Below the pieces are notes generated by a model, which saw only the letters and a program-made list of their open reading frames with translations, was not told the DNA's origin and searched no databases. DNA of 64,000 bases. It comes from CAXTSE01 sp035554115. Its GTDB lineage: Bacteria > Actinomycetota > Actinomycetes > Actinomycetales > Microbacteriaceae. The translations under genes and the position numbers were made by a program. Shown piece after piece: positions 52,150-59,786 of this stretch (within the stretch, counting starts at the first letter, position 1; the number at the start of each line of letters is the position of its first letter). Location of the stretch: contig DATMIW010000029.1 in NCBI GenBank assembly GCA_035554115.1, positions 1-64,000 on the forward strand, read 5' to 3'.

Positions 52150-52779
52150 TCACCCGGCGAGCAGTTCGGCAAGCCGTTGCTCGGCCTGTGGAGTGATCCA
52201 TTGACGGAAGAGTGCGCCCACAAGCTGGCGCTGGTGAGCGGGGGCCGAGGTCTTGAGCTGCAGGACATACGACACCTGCTGGCCCAGGCCATGCACGAGG
52301 ATCAGCTCGGCAATGGATTCCACGGGGACAGTGGCGATGATGTCGCCGGCCGCGCGTGCGTCATTGAGATGCTCAATGAGCAGCGAGCGCCACCCCACTT
52401 CAACCTGTGACTCGAAGGCACCGAGGTGACGATCTGACGTCACTCGGCCCCAAAAGTTGACGACGACCAGCGCTTCATCTTGCGTTTCTTTATGAAGTGG
52501 GAGCAGCTCCATGACCATAGCTACCAAGCTGGGAAGTCCCGGTTTGAGGTCGCCGTGCTGAGCGATCCGCTCGTTGGTGTGGGCGTAGATCGTGCGAAGC
52601 GCCTCCTCGAGAACCTCGTCGAAGCCTGTGAAATAGTGCCAGAGCGCCCCGGTGGCCACAGCTAGTTCGGCGGCGAGGGAGCGAGTTGTCGCGTTCTCCA
52701 TTCCGTCGCGGGCGACAAGTCGCAGATATGCCTCAACGATCTCGCGGCGTCGGGCGTCGCGGTCGACGATCTTCGGCAT
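52150..52779 (-). CDS. TetR-family transcriptional regulator
   Basis: The 209-residue regulator has an N-terminal helix-turn-helix (about 12-60: REIVEAYLRLVARDGMENAT, then TRSLAAELAVATGALWHYF). The C-terminal ligand-binding domain carries no signature that names its ligand. Its start shares one base with the stop of the upstream flavin reductase-IclR fusion (TGATG), so the two are cotranscribed and translationally coupled. It may control that operon or the catabolic genes to its right. Confidence 0.9.
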   Translation of the reverse strand: MPKIVDRDARRREIVEAYLRLVARDGMENATTRSLAAELAVATGALWHYFTGFDEVLEEALRTIYAHTNERIAQHGDLKPGLPSLVAMVMELLPLHKETQDEALVVVNFWGRVTSDRHLGAFESQVEVGWRSLLIEHLNDARAAGDIIATVPVESIAELILVHGLGQQVSYVLQLKTSAPAHQRQLVGALFRQWITPQAEQRLAELLAG

Positions 52780-53954
52780 CAGCGTGCGATCAGATCGAGG
52801 TCGCCTGGCATATGCCCGCCGATTGCCGCCGTGAGGGTTTTTGAGAGATCGAGAAGTCGCTGCACAAAGGCATCCGGGCCGAATTTCTTGAGGTCGGCGT
52901 CCATATGAAGCAAGGCAATCACGAAGACGGCGTGGCCGTTCTCATCGAAAACCGGCACCTGCAGCGACGAGACGTCATCGGGTAACTCGTCGGACTGCTC
53001 GCCCGCGTTCTCGCGCGCAATGACCTCCCATACTTTGGCGAGATCGGTGAGCTTGGACTCCGGGTCCATCAGGATGCGAGGAAAGTCCTCAGAGACCGCT
53101 TCACCTCGCGAGATGGCGAACCCGCGTCTGCGAGTGGCGTCCAGGAGGGCGCTCAGGGCTGGGCGATCGACGGCGCCGGCGAGGTGGCGGGCGCCCTCAA
53201 TCCAGGTTTTGACGGTCTCATCGCTTGCCCACGCAGCGAACGATGGAGCCACGGGCGCCGCAAAGGGAAAGGAGGTTCCCACCGGCCGGAGACCGACGAA
53301 GTTTTCGGCTCGGAGGTTCAAGACGTGGAGCAGCACGACCCTGTCTTTCGACAAGGCGTTCAGGGCAATCTCCGAACTCACCTCGTCGGCAAAAGCGCGC
53401 AGGGGCTCGCGCGCGAGGTCGGCGAGCCGAAGCTGCCGCCCGAAGTCGTCGACGTCGAACTCGAGGGAGGGCACCGTAAACGATCCATAGCCCCCGCGAA
53501 GAAAAAGCAGGGGGAGGCCGACATTGGCATTGCCGACGCCAAAATCGTTGACCGTCGCCACAACTATTGTGTGGTCGCCGGCGACATGCGTCTCGCTGAT
53601 CGATCCGTCGAACCAAGCGACGGCATCTGCCAATCGTGGAATTCCGGACTCGGTGGTCACCCACTCGCCTTGGGTGAAGCGATCGGGCGTCTTTCGGGCA
53701 AATGCACGACACAGATCCTCATGCGCCGACCCGAGAACGTTGGCCACGAAGCGACCACGCTTGGCAATCGACGGGAAAGTCGACGAATCGTTGTTCGGCA
53801 TGAACCCGAACAGCGGAGGGTTTTCCGATACGGCGGAGAAGGTGCCCACAATCATGGCAACGGGCTCGCCGTCATCGTCGAGCGATGTAATCAGCGTGAC
53901 GCCTGTGGGGTATTCGCCGAGAACGGACTTCCACCAGCCAGGTTCGGTTGTCAT
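52779..53954 (-). CDS. Flavin reductase domain fused to an IclR-type effector domain
   Basis: This 391-residue protein is a two-domain fusion. Residues about 1-165 are a flavin reductase-like FMN-binding domain (GEYPTGVTLITSLDDDGEPVAM in outline, GTFSAVSENPPLFGFMPNNDSSTFP likewise). Residues about 175-391 match the effector-binding domain of IclR regulators: LRAFADEVSSEIALNALSKDRVVLLHVL, VGTSFPFAAPVAPSFAAWAS, ATRRRGFAISRGEAV and VPVFDENGHAVF, all in outline. No DNA-binding helix-turn-helix is present. Such a protein may supply reduced flavin to a monooxygenase under control of a small effector. It is coupled to the TetR gene and divergent from purU. Confidence 0.82.
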   Translation of the reverse strand: MTTEPGWWKSVLGEYPTGVTLITSLDDDGEPVAMIVGTFSAVSENPPLFGFMPNNDSSTFPSIAKRGRFVANVLGSAHEDLCRAFARKTPDRFTQGEWVTTESGIPRLADAVAWFDGSISETHVAGDHTIVVATVNDFGVGNANVGLPLLFLRGGYGSFTVPSLEFDVDDFGRQLRLADLAREPLRAFADEVSSEIALNALSKDRVVLLHVLNLRAENFVGLRPVGTSFPFAAPVAPSFAAWASDETVKTWIEGARHLAGAVDRPALSALLDATRRRGFAISRGEAVSEDFPRILMDPESKLTDLAKVWEVIARENAGEQSDELPDDVSSLQVPVFDENGHAVFVIALLHMDADLKKFGPDAFVQRLLDLSKTLTAAIGGHMPGDLDLIAR

Positions 53955-54113
53955 GTCTTCATTCTGCCGCAGGCGGAGGGTGGATGAGGCTCCCTCGGAG
54001 TCGGCTCGTCATTTCGCGATTGTGCTAGTTTGTCCCGACACTTCGGACCGAATACCGGGCTCCTCTTGCTCGGTTACAACGGCCGGTACGACTCACACGG
54101 AAAGACATCGAGA
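53955..54113. promoter_or_regulatory. Divergent region between flavin reductase fusion and purU
   Basis: These 159 bases must hold promoters for both divergent genes. A short perfect palindrome TTCGG-A-CCGAA lies at 54042-54052. No riboswitch-like fold was recognised. Reliable -35/-10 boxes could not be placed. Confidence 0.35.
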
Positions 54114-55013
54114 ATGCCCGCGACCGAACTATCCCCACGCGCCGTCCCCCTTCCGACGAACCAGGCGTCATTGCTTATTCAGGGAACAGATCAGCCAGGA
54201 ATCGTTTCGGCGGTCACCGCCTTCATCCATGGGCATGGCGGCAACATCGTGTCGCTCGACCAGTTCTCGGATAACCCCGAGGGGGGCAACTTCTTCCAGC
54301 GCACCATCGTGCATTTCGACAACGTTGCCGAGATGCTTCCCCAGTTCACGGCGGACCTGGCTCGCGAGGTGACCGACCCTCTGAACCTGTCGCTCCGCGT
54401 GCGGGATCTGTCGATTCCGTACAAAGTGGCGATCTTCGCCTCCAAGTCCGACCACTGTCTGCTTGACCTGTTGTGGCGCCAGCGCCGCGGCGAGCTCGCG
54501 ATCGAAATTCCCCTCGTTGTGTCGAACCACACGGATCTGCAGAAGGACGTCGAGAGCTTCGGTATTCCGTTCTTCCACGTGCCGTCGCAGGGTCCCGACA
54601 AGTCGGCGGCCGAGGCCGAGCACTTCCGTCTGGTGCAGGGCAAGGTCGACCTTGTCGTTTTGGCGCGCTATATGCAGATCATTTCGCCCGAGTTCATCGA
54701 CAACATCGGCGCGCCGATCATCAACATTCACCACTCCTTCCTTCCGGCCTTCATCGGAGCGGGACCCTACGCCAAGGCGAAGGAGCGGGGCGTCAAGCTC
54801 ATCGGTGCCACAGCCCACTACGTCACACAGGAACTCGATGAGGGTCCGATCATCGAGCAGGATGTGGCGAGAGTGTCCCACGTCGAGACGGCCGCCGAGT
54901 TGCAGCGTCGAGGTGCCGATGTCGAGCGTGCGGTGCTGTCGCGGGCGGTTCGCTGGCACACCGAAGACCGCGTGCTGCGCTACAGCAATCACACAGTCGT
55001 CTTTCCGGGCTAG
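54114..55013 (+). CDS. purU: Formyltetrahydrofolate deformylase
   Basis: PurU hydrolyses 10-formyl-THF to formate and THF, balancing one-carbon pools. Of 299 residues, an N-terminal ACT domain (SLLIQGTDQPGIVSAVTAF) is followed by a formyltransferase-fold hydrolase. The catalytic triad is visible: Asn204 and His206 in INIHHSFLPAF, and Asp242 in ELDEGPII. ATG at 54114 was chosen over an upstream TTG (54030). Its place beside a catabolic locus suggests recycling of THF after a demethylation or aldehyde-releasing step, which is inference. Confidence 0.93.
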   Translation: MPATELSPRAVPLPTNQASLLIQGTDQPGIVSAVTAFIHGHGGNIVSLDQFSDNPEGGNFFQRTIVHFDNVAEMLPQFTADLAREVTDPLNLSLRVRDLSIPYKVAIFASKSDHCLLDLLWRQRRGELAIEIPLVVSNHTDLQKDVESFGIPFFHVPSQGPDKSAAEAEHFRLVQGKVDLVVLARYMQIISPEFIDNIGAPIINIHHSFLPAFIGAGPYAKAKERGVKLIGATAHYVTQELDEGPIIEQDVARVSHVETAAELQRRGADVERAVLSRAVRWHTEDRVLRYSNHTVVFPG

Positions 55014-55045
55014 CGGCAACACTCGGGTAGCGGGTACGGAACACC

Positions 55046-55768
55046 GTGGAAACCGCGCAAACCGCTGATTACGCCCTTCGGGTCTTGATTGAGCTCGAAA
55101 ATCACGATTCACGGACCATTGCGGAGCTCTCCGACAGCCTCGATATCAGTCGAAGTGTCGTGCAGCGGATGATTACGACCCTGCATGGTCGCGCCATGGT
55201 CGTGAAAAGGGATGAGGGGCGCTACTCGCTGGGACCGGGGCTCATTGGTCTGGGCAGCAATCTGCCTCATGAACTCGTGATTGTTGCGCGACCATATATG
55301 CGAGAGCTCACAACGTCGTCACGGGAGATGGTGGCCCTGACGGTGCCCGACGGCGATGAAGCCGTGATCGTCGCACGCCGCAAGGGCAGTAATTGGCCTC
55401 TGCGCGTCGAGTACGAGATCGGATTCCGGCATCCGCTGAGTCTCGGAGGCGACGGTCTCGCGATCCTGGCGTTCCAGGAACGTAGTGAAGAAGCCGAGCA
55501 GCTGTCGCCCCACCTTGCCGAAGTCCTGGCTGATGTGCGCCAACGGGGGTACGTGTCGACCTCGGGTGAGCTTCGCGAGCATCTCGTGTGTTTGGCCGCG
55601 CCGATTCTTGCTGGCCCATTGGGCGTTGTGGGGTCGCTGGCAATCGTCGTTCCCAGTGAGCGGGCCGAGCAGCTCAATAACTCGCTGGACGAGCTGTTGC
55701 TGCAAACGACACGGCTGGGAGCGGAATATGCGCAGGCGCATGGTCACAGCGGCGGTGGGAACTCATGA
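55046..55768 (+). CDS. IclR-family transcriptional regulator (first of two)
   Basis: The 240-residue regulator has an N-terminal winged helix (ADYALRVLIELENHDSRTIAEL in outline, ISRSVVQRMITTL) and an effector-binding domain (EMVALTVPDGDEAVIVARRKG, FRHPLSLGGDGLAILAF, each read in pieces). IclR proteins usually control aromatic or short-chain acid catabolism. It starts with GTG at 55046 and ends in an ATGA overlap with a second IclR gene. The two share the fold but differ clearly in sequence, so this is not a recent duplication. Confidence 0.87.
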   Translation: METAQTADYALRVLIELENHDSRTIAELSDSLDISRSVVQRMITTLHGRAMVVKRDEGRYSLGPGLIGLGSNLPHELVIVARPYMRELTTSSREMVALTVPDGDEAVIVARRKGSNWPLRVEYEIGFRHPLSLGGDGLAILAFQERSEEAEQLSPHLAEVLADVRQRGYVSTSGELREHLVCLAAPILAGPLGVVGSLAIVVPSERAEQLNNSLDELLLQTTRLGAEYAQAHGHSGGGNS

Positions 55769-56475
55769 CCGAAATCTCGAAGACCGCAGACAAGGCCTTG
55801 GCGATTCTCGTTGAATTGGCTGACGGGGAGGCGGCGACACCCCAACAGATTTCGTTACGCCTGGGTGTCAATCGAACGGTGGTCCAGCGTCTTCTTATGA
55901 CCTTGCTGGCTCGCGAGTTCGTCGTACGTTCGCGCGGCGAATATATGCTGGCGCCGCGGATCACGAGGCTTTCGGCCTCGGTGTACCAGACGGAACGCGC
56001 GGCAGTCAAAGCGCACGGTGTCCAGCTCTCGAAAAAGCTGGGGGAGACCGTTGTTTTGCAGGTGCCGGACGGCGTGGACGTCGTGGTTCTCGAAGAGTTC
56101 ATCCAGAACCAGCGACTGTCGATTCAGGTACGACACGATGTGGCCTCACGAAGCGCTCTGACGCAGACGGCGTCAGGTCTGGCGATTCTCGCCACGATGG
56201 ACCGACGCACTGCTCAACGCCGAATCAAGAGCTACGGCGGTGATGTGCAAGGTCTCTCGCAGACAGTGGAGAAGATTCGCGCCGACGGGGGATTCGCGCA
56301 GACCTCCAATTCTTTGCAAGCAGGCGTCAGCGGGCTGGCATTGGCCGTGCGGCAGGGAAACTCGGTGATGGGAAGTCTTGGGGTTCTGGTGCCGACGACG
56401 CGTGTGGCCGACCTCGATGGCTATCGTGAGCCCTTGGCCCGCGCGGTTCGCCGGATCGAACGCTCTTTGGCATAA
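55765..56475 (+). CDS. IclR-family transcriptional regulator (second of two)
   Basis: The 236-residue regulator has helix-turn-helix segments TPQQISLRLGVNRTVVQRLLMTL (in outline) and LAREFVVRSRGEYMLAPRI. The effector domain includes KKLGETVVLQVPDGVDVVVLEE and RSALTQTASGLAILAT (in outline). The start overlaps the first IclR stop by 4 nt, so both are made together and might form a heteromeric regulator. The following 130-base gap carries two dyads that are candidate operators. Confidence 0.87.
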   Translation: MTEISKTADKALAILVELADGEAATPQQISLRLGVNRTVVQRLLMTLLAREFVVRSRGEYMLAPRITRLSASVYQTERAAVKAHGVQLSKKLGETVVLQVPDGVDVVVLEEFIQNQRLSIQVRHDVASRSALTQTASGLAILATMDRRTAQRRIKSYGGDVQGLSQTVEKIRADGGFAQTSNSLQAGVSGLALAVRQGNSVMGSLGVLVPTTRVADLDGYREPLARAVRRIERSLA

Positions 56476-56491
56476 CCGATGGGGCGTGCAC

Positions 56492-56535
56492 CTCGCGATG
56501 AATGCGAGATACTAGAGGCGCAACGTGAGCCGTTG
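56492..56535. promoter_or_regulatory. Two dyads upstream of the FMN-reductase operon
   Basis: CTCGC-N7-GCGAG (56492-56508) and CAACG-N5-CGTTG (56521-56535) lie in the gap between the IclR pair and the FMN reductase gene. GATACT near 56506-56513 could be a -10 box. These are candidate IclR sites. Confidence 0.4.
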
Positions 56536-56605
56536 TGGGCGCATCGGGCCAAAAGATCTTGATGTCGTACGAGTGAAGTCCGCTTTGCGCAGAATCGAGA
56601 AACCC

Positions 56606-57157
56606 ATGGCACTCACCGTTACTGTCGTCGTCGGCAATCCGAAACCCATGTCGCGCACACGTACCGTGGCAGAAGCGCTTGTCGCCAAGATCTTGACCCC
56701 CGGGTCGTACAAGATGCAGACCATCGACCTCGCCGATCATGCGAGCGATATCTTTTCGTGGCCGTCGGATGAGATGGCTGCCCTGAACGCTCGAGTTGCG
56801 GCGAGCGATCTCGCGATATTCGCGTCGCCGACCTACAAGGCTACCTACACCGGATTGCTCAAGGCATTCCTCGACCGTTATCCCGCCAACGGCCTTGCCG
56901 GCGTCACAGCAATCCCGGTGCTCACGGGAGCAGATCTCACCCATTCCATGGGTTCCACGGTCAATCTCGCTCCTCTGCTCGTCGAGCTGGGTGCCATCGT
57001 CCCCGGCCGCGGCTTCTACTTTGTCGCCGGTCAGATGGACCAGCTTGACCAGATAGTCGAAGCAGCAGCTGACGAATATATCGCCAATATCACCCGCCTT
57101 TCGTCGCTTGCCACGGACACCCGTGTCGTGGCGACCTCAGGCGTCTCATCGAAGTAG
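56606..57157 (+). CDS. NADPH-dependent FMN reductase
   Basis: This flavodoxin-fold oxidoreductase of 183 residues (SsuE/MsuE-like family) reduces FMN with NAD(P)H. The flavin-phosphate region is VVVGNPKPMSRTRTVAEALV, and ASPTYKATYTGLLKAFLDRY is the second family segment. The start is ATG at 56606, where the Rossmann-like strand begins; an upstream frame lacks homology. It lies 10 bases before a second, unrelated flavin reductase gene. The pair would supply reduced flavin to a two-component monooxygenase not present in the window. Confidence 0.88.
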   Translation: MALTVTVVVGNPKPMSRTRTVAEALVAKILTPGSYKMQTIDLADHASDIFSWPSDEMAALNARVAASDLAIFASPTYKATYTGLLKAFLDRYPANGLAGVTAIPVLTGADLTHSMGSTVNLAPLLVELGAIVPGRGFYFVAGQMDQLDQIVEAAADEYIANITRLSSLATDTRVVATSGVSSK

Positions 57158-57167
57158 GAGAAGAATC

Positions 57168-57698
57168 ATGGACACTGTCGACGGTCGCGAGATCGGTACA
57201 GAGATCGATGCTCGCGCCTTCCGCGACACGCTCGGTCATTACGCATCGGGCATCACGATTATTGCGGGACTTGAGGGCGATGAGCCGGTGGGCTTCACCT
57301 GCCAGTCGTTCTACAGCGTGTCGGCGGAACCGCCCCTCATATCCTTCAGCGTGATGACCAACTCGACGACATACCCGCGCATTCGCGAGACGGGGAAGTT
57401 TGCCGTCAACGTGCTCGCTCACGACCAGCACACCGTGTCCAACCAGTTTGCGCGCAAGGGCACCGACAAATGGGCGGGGATCGACTGGGCTCTGACCAAG
57501 GGTGGCAACCCGGTCATCGCCAACACCCTCATGTGGCTCGACTGCACGATTTGGGCAGAGCATGAAGCCGGTGACCATCTGATCGTCATCGGAGAGGTGC
57601 ACGAAATGAGTCCGGCCGAATGGCACACGTCCGAGCCTCTGCTGTATTTCAAGGGCCAGTATCGCCACCTGCGCGACTACGAGGAACCCGCCAACTGA
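57168..57698 (+). CDS. Flavin reductase family protein
   Basis: This 176-residue flavin reductase of the HpaC/ActVB type supplies FMNH2 or FADH2 to a partner oxygenase. Family parts are RDTLGHYASGITIIAGLEGD, PVGFTCQSFYSVSAEPPLIS, FAVNVLAHDQ and AGDHLIVIGEVHEM. ATG at 57168 has AGGAG 7 nt upstream. The stop shares one base with the HtaA-like gene start (TGATG). With HpaD and HpaE downstream, a role as the reductase of 4-hydroxyphenylacetate 3-monooxygenase is attractive but not shown. Confidence 0.88.
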   Translation: MDTVDGREIGTEIDARAFRDTLGHYASGITIIAGLEGDEPVGFTCQSFYSVSAEPPLISFSVMTNSTTYPRIRETGKFAVNVLAHDQHTVSNQFARKGTDKWAGIDWALTKGGNPVIANTLMWLDCTIWAEHEAGDHLIVIGEVHEMSPAEWHTSEPLLYFKGQYRHLRDYEEPAN

Positions 57699-58123
57699 TG
57701 AACGCGGCCTCGGGAGACAACGGTGTCAGGGAGCTCGTCTGGACCATCAAGTCGAGCTTCTTGCGATATATCGAGACCATGCCAGATGGGGTGATCTCGA
57801 TGTATGACGGAGTCACTCGCGACGTTGAAGGCTTCCATTTTCCGCTTGTGTCTCAGACAGACTCGTCGTGGATTTTCGAGGGGTCGGTGGCGTTCACCGG
57901 GCACTTCGGCATGCTTGCGATCGAAGTCGGCGAGGTGCACATCGATGTGCTCGACAATGTTGCGTCCCTGTCGATCGCGGATGGTGACGAGCGACTGGTT
58001 TTCGCAACTGGGACCTTTGATGGGTCGCGATTCGACCCGATAGCCCTGACGGCCGACGGTGCTGATCTGTTCTTTGAGGTCTACCGCCGCGGCGAGCATC
58101 TGGACCCGGCGATCCTCGTCTAG
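57698..58123 (+). CDS. Stand-alone HtaA-like domain protein, cytoplasmic
   Basis: This 141-residue protein consists of one HtaA-like domain: LVWTIKSSFLRYIETMPDG, GFHFPLVSQTDSSWIFEGS, VAFTGHFGMLAIEVGE and a final DLFFEVYRRGEHLDPAIL. HtaA domains in corynebacteria are secreted haem binders that use Tyr and His ligands; the equivalents here could be Tyr24 and His69. There is no signal peptide or anchor, so this copy should stay in the cytoplasm. It is translationally coupled to a flavin reductase. The role is unknown; it might bind haem, flavin or an aromatic ligand. Confidence 0.72.
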   Translation: MNAASGDNGVRELVWTIKSSFLRYIETMPDGVISMYDGVTRDVEGFHFPLVSQTDSSWIFEGSVAFTGHFGMLAIEVGEVHIDVLDNVASLSIADGDERLVFATGTFDGSRFDPIALTADGADLFFEVYRRGEHLDPAILV

Positions 58124-58131
58124 GCGGCGTC

Positions 58132-59031
58132 ATGCCTCGATTCACTTTGCGCCAACTCGAGCATTTTCGCGCTGTCGCGGAGGCCCGGTCGTTCAGCGCT
58201 GCGGCCGAATCGTTGATGTTGTCGCCCTCCGCGGTGTCCGCGTCGATCACCGAGTTGGAGCGATCCCTCGGCACGCAGTTGTTCGTACGCAAGAAGGCAC
58301 AGGGCGTCACCGTTACCTCTGCAGGCACCTATTTGCTCGATGAAGCCCGAGACCTGCTTCGGCGTGCAGACGAGTTGCAGATCGGAGTGGAGGGAGATTC
58401 CGGCAAGCTTTCCGGTCCGATCCGAATCGGCTGCTACTCGACACTGTCAGCGACAGTGCTGCCTCGACTCATTGACGACTTCTCTGCCCAGCATCCCGAG
58501 GTTTCGATCACCTTCGTGGACGGCTCAATGCCTGAACTCGAGCCGCTTCTCGCCGCGGGGCAGTTGGATTTCATCATTACTTACCGCATCAACCTTCCGC
58601 CCCGACTGACCGAAGTCGTTCTCTACCGCAACGAGGTGAACGTTCTGCTCCCGGCCGATCACCGGCTGGCCGATGCTGACTCGATAGCTCTCAGCGATAT
58701 GGCCGACGAACCCCTGATCATGCTCGATGTGCCACCGAGCGGGCGGCACACACTCGACATGTTGCAAGCGGCTGGGATCCATCCAGAGGTGCGTTACACG
58801 ACCACCAATTTCGAATTGGTGCGATCCATGGTGGGACGCGGTCTCGGCTACACATTGCTCATGCAGAAGCCGGTGGTCAATGTCAGCTATGAGGGCTTAC
58901 CGCTGGTTGCGAAACGGATTGAGGGTCACGTCTCGGACGAATTCGCCGTTATCGTCTGGGCGAGCACGGTGAGGCTCACGGAGCGCGCCGCAACTCTTGT
59001 TCGATTCGCCCAGGAGTCCTTTGCGCATTAG
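58132..59031 (+). CDS. LysR-family transcriptional regulator
   Basis: The 299-residue regulator has an N-terminal winged helix (FTLRQLEHFRAVAEARSFSA, AAESLMLSPSAVSASITELE) and a LysR substrate-binding domain (GPIRIGCYSTLSATVLPRLI). It begins 8 bases after the HtaA-like gene on the same strand. LysR regulators are usually divergent from their targets, so this arrangement is less common. The effector is probably a catabolic intermediate. It may act on the leaderless rraA-like promoter that follows. Confidence 0.9.
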   Translation: MPRFTLRQLEHFRAVAEARSFSAAAESLMLSPSAVSASITELERSLGTQLFVRKKAQGVTVTSAGTYLLDEARDLLRRADELQIGVEGDSGKLSGPIRIGCYSTLSATVLPRLIDDFSAQHPEVSITFVDGSMPELEPLLAAGQLDFIITYRINLPPRLTEVVLYRNEVNVLLPADHRLADADSIALSDMADEPLIMLDVPPSGRHTLDMLQAAGIHPEVRYTTTNFELVRSMVGRGLGYTLLMQKPVVNVSYEGLPLVAKRIEGHVSDEFAVIVWASTVRLTERAATLVRFAQESFAH

Positions 59032-59033
59032 CG

Positions 59034-59062
59034 TTGCCGACCCCATCCAAATCAGATACGAT
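59034..59062 (+). promoter_or_regulatory. Sigma70-type promoter for a leaderless RraA-like transcript
   Basis: TTGCCG (59034-59039) and TACGAT (59057-59062) are separated by exactly 17 bases, and the ATG of the next gene follows 7 bases later. Transcription would start at or very near the A of ATG, giving a leaderless mRNA. This agrees with the lack of a Shine-Dalgarno. Confidence 0.65.
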
Positions 59063-59069
59063 TCCGTAC

Positions 59070-59786
59070 ATGACCTTGGATTCCCCGGATTTTGTTCTCA
59101 CCGACGAGTTGAAGGCCAAACTCGCGTCTGTCGCCACCGCAACGCTGAGCGCGCAGCTCCGTAAGCACGGACTCGACAATGTGAGCATCGATGGCGTCTA
59201 TCCCACGCATCCCGGCGAAAAGATGATCGGGCGAGCGCGGACACTGCGCTTTATCCCCAACCGCGAAGACTTGTTTACCGCACACGGGGGAGGGTTCAAT
59301 GCGCAGAAGCAGGCGTTCGACACTCTCGGCCCCGGCGATGTGCTGGTCATTGAAGCTCGAGGTGAAAAAGGCACGGGAACTGTCGGCGACATCCTGGCCC
59401 TGCGTGCTCAGGTGCGGGGTGCTGCCGGCATCGTCACCGACGGGGGCATCCGCGACCTGGCGGCCGTCACGGCACTGAAGATTCCCGCCTATTCGCAGGG
59501 ACCGCATCCGGCAGTCCTCGGGCGCAAGCATGTGCCGTGGGATGTCGATCTCACCATCGCGTGCGGGGGTGCCGCCGTCCAGCCGGGCGATGTCATTGTC
59601 GGAGACGACGACGGTGTGCTGGTTATTCCGCCGAGCTATGTCGAGAAGGTCGTGGACGGCGCGATTCAGCAGGAGCGCGAAGAAGAGTTCATTTTGGCGC
59701 AGGTTGCCGACGGAGCATCGGTAGACGGCCTCTATCCGATGAACGCCGAATGGAAGGCTCGGTATGTCGAAGGTGGCGGGTCATGA
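59070..59786 (+). CDS. RraA-like / HMG-CHA aldolase family protein
   Basis: This 238-residue protein has the fold shared by ribonuclease-inhibitor RraA and class II pyruvate aldolases such as 4-hydroxy-4-methyl-2-oxoglutarate aldolase. Key parts are GTVGDILALRAQVRGAAG and IVTDGGIRDLAAV (catalytic Arg-Asp), preceded by RARTLRFIPNRED and followed by QPGDVIVGDDDGVLVIP. In a catabolic operon an aldolase or decarboxylase role on an oxo-acid is more likely than RNase control. Its stop overlaps the GntR gene by 4 nt. Confidence 0.85.
   Translation: MTLDSPDFVLTDELKAKLASVATATLSAQLRKHGLDNVSIDGVYPTHPGEKMIGRARTLRFIPNREDLFTAHGGGFNAQKQAFDTLGPGDVLVIEARGEKGTGTVGDILALRAQVRGAAGIVTDGGIRDLAAVTALKIPAYSQGPHPAVLGRKHVPWDVDLTIACGGAAVQPGDVIVGDDDGVLVIPPSYVEKVVDGAIQQEREEEFILAQVADGASVDGLYPMNAEWKARYVEGGGS

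Noticed and set aside
54024..54033. GCTAGTTTGT shared with GCTAGTTTAT at 52091 as a possible common operator
   Set aside because: There are only two short non-palindromic copies in different gene contexts. This is too weak without a genome-wide count.
59070..59786. Ribonuclease E inhibitor RraA
   Set aside because: The fold is shared, but the catalytic Arg-Asp motif and catabolic context favour an aldolase or decarboxylase.
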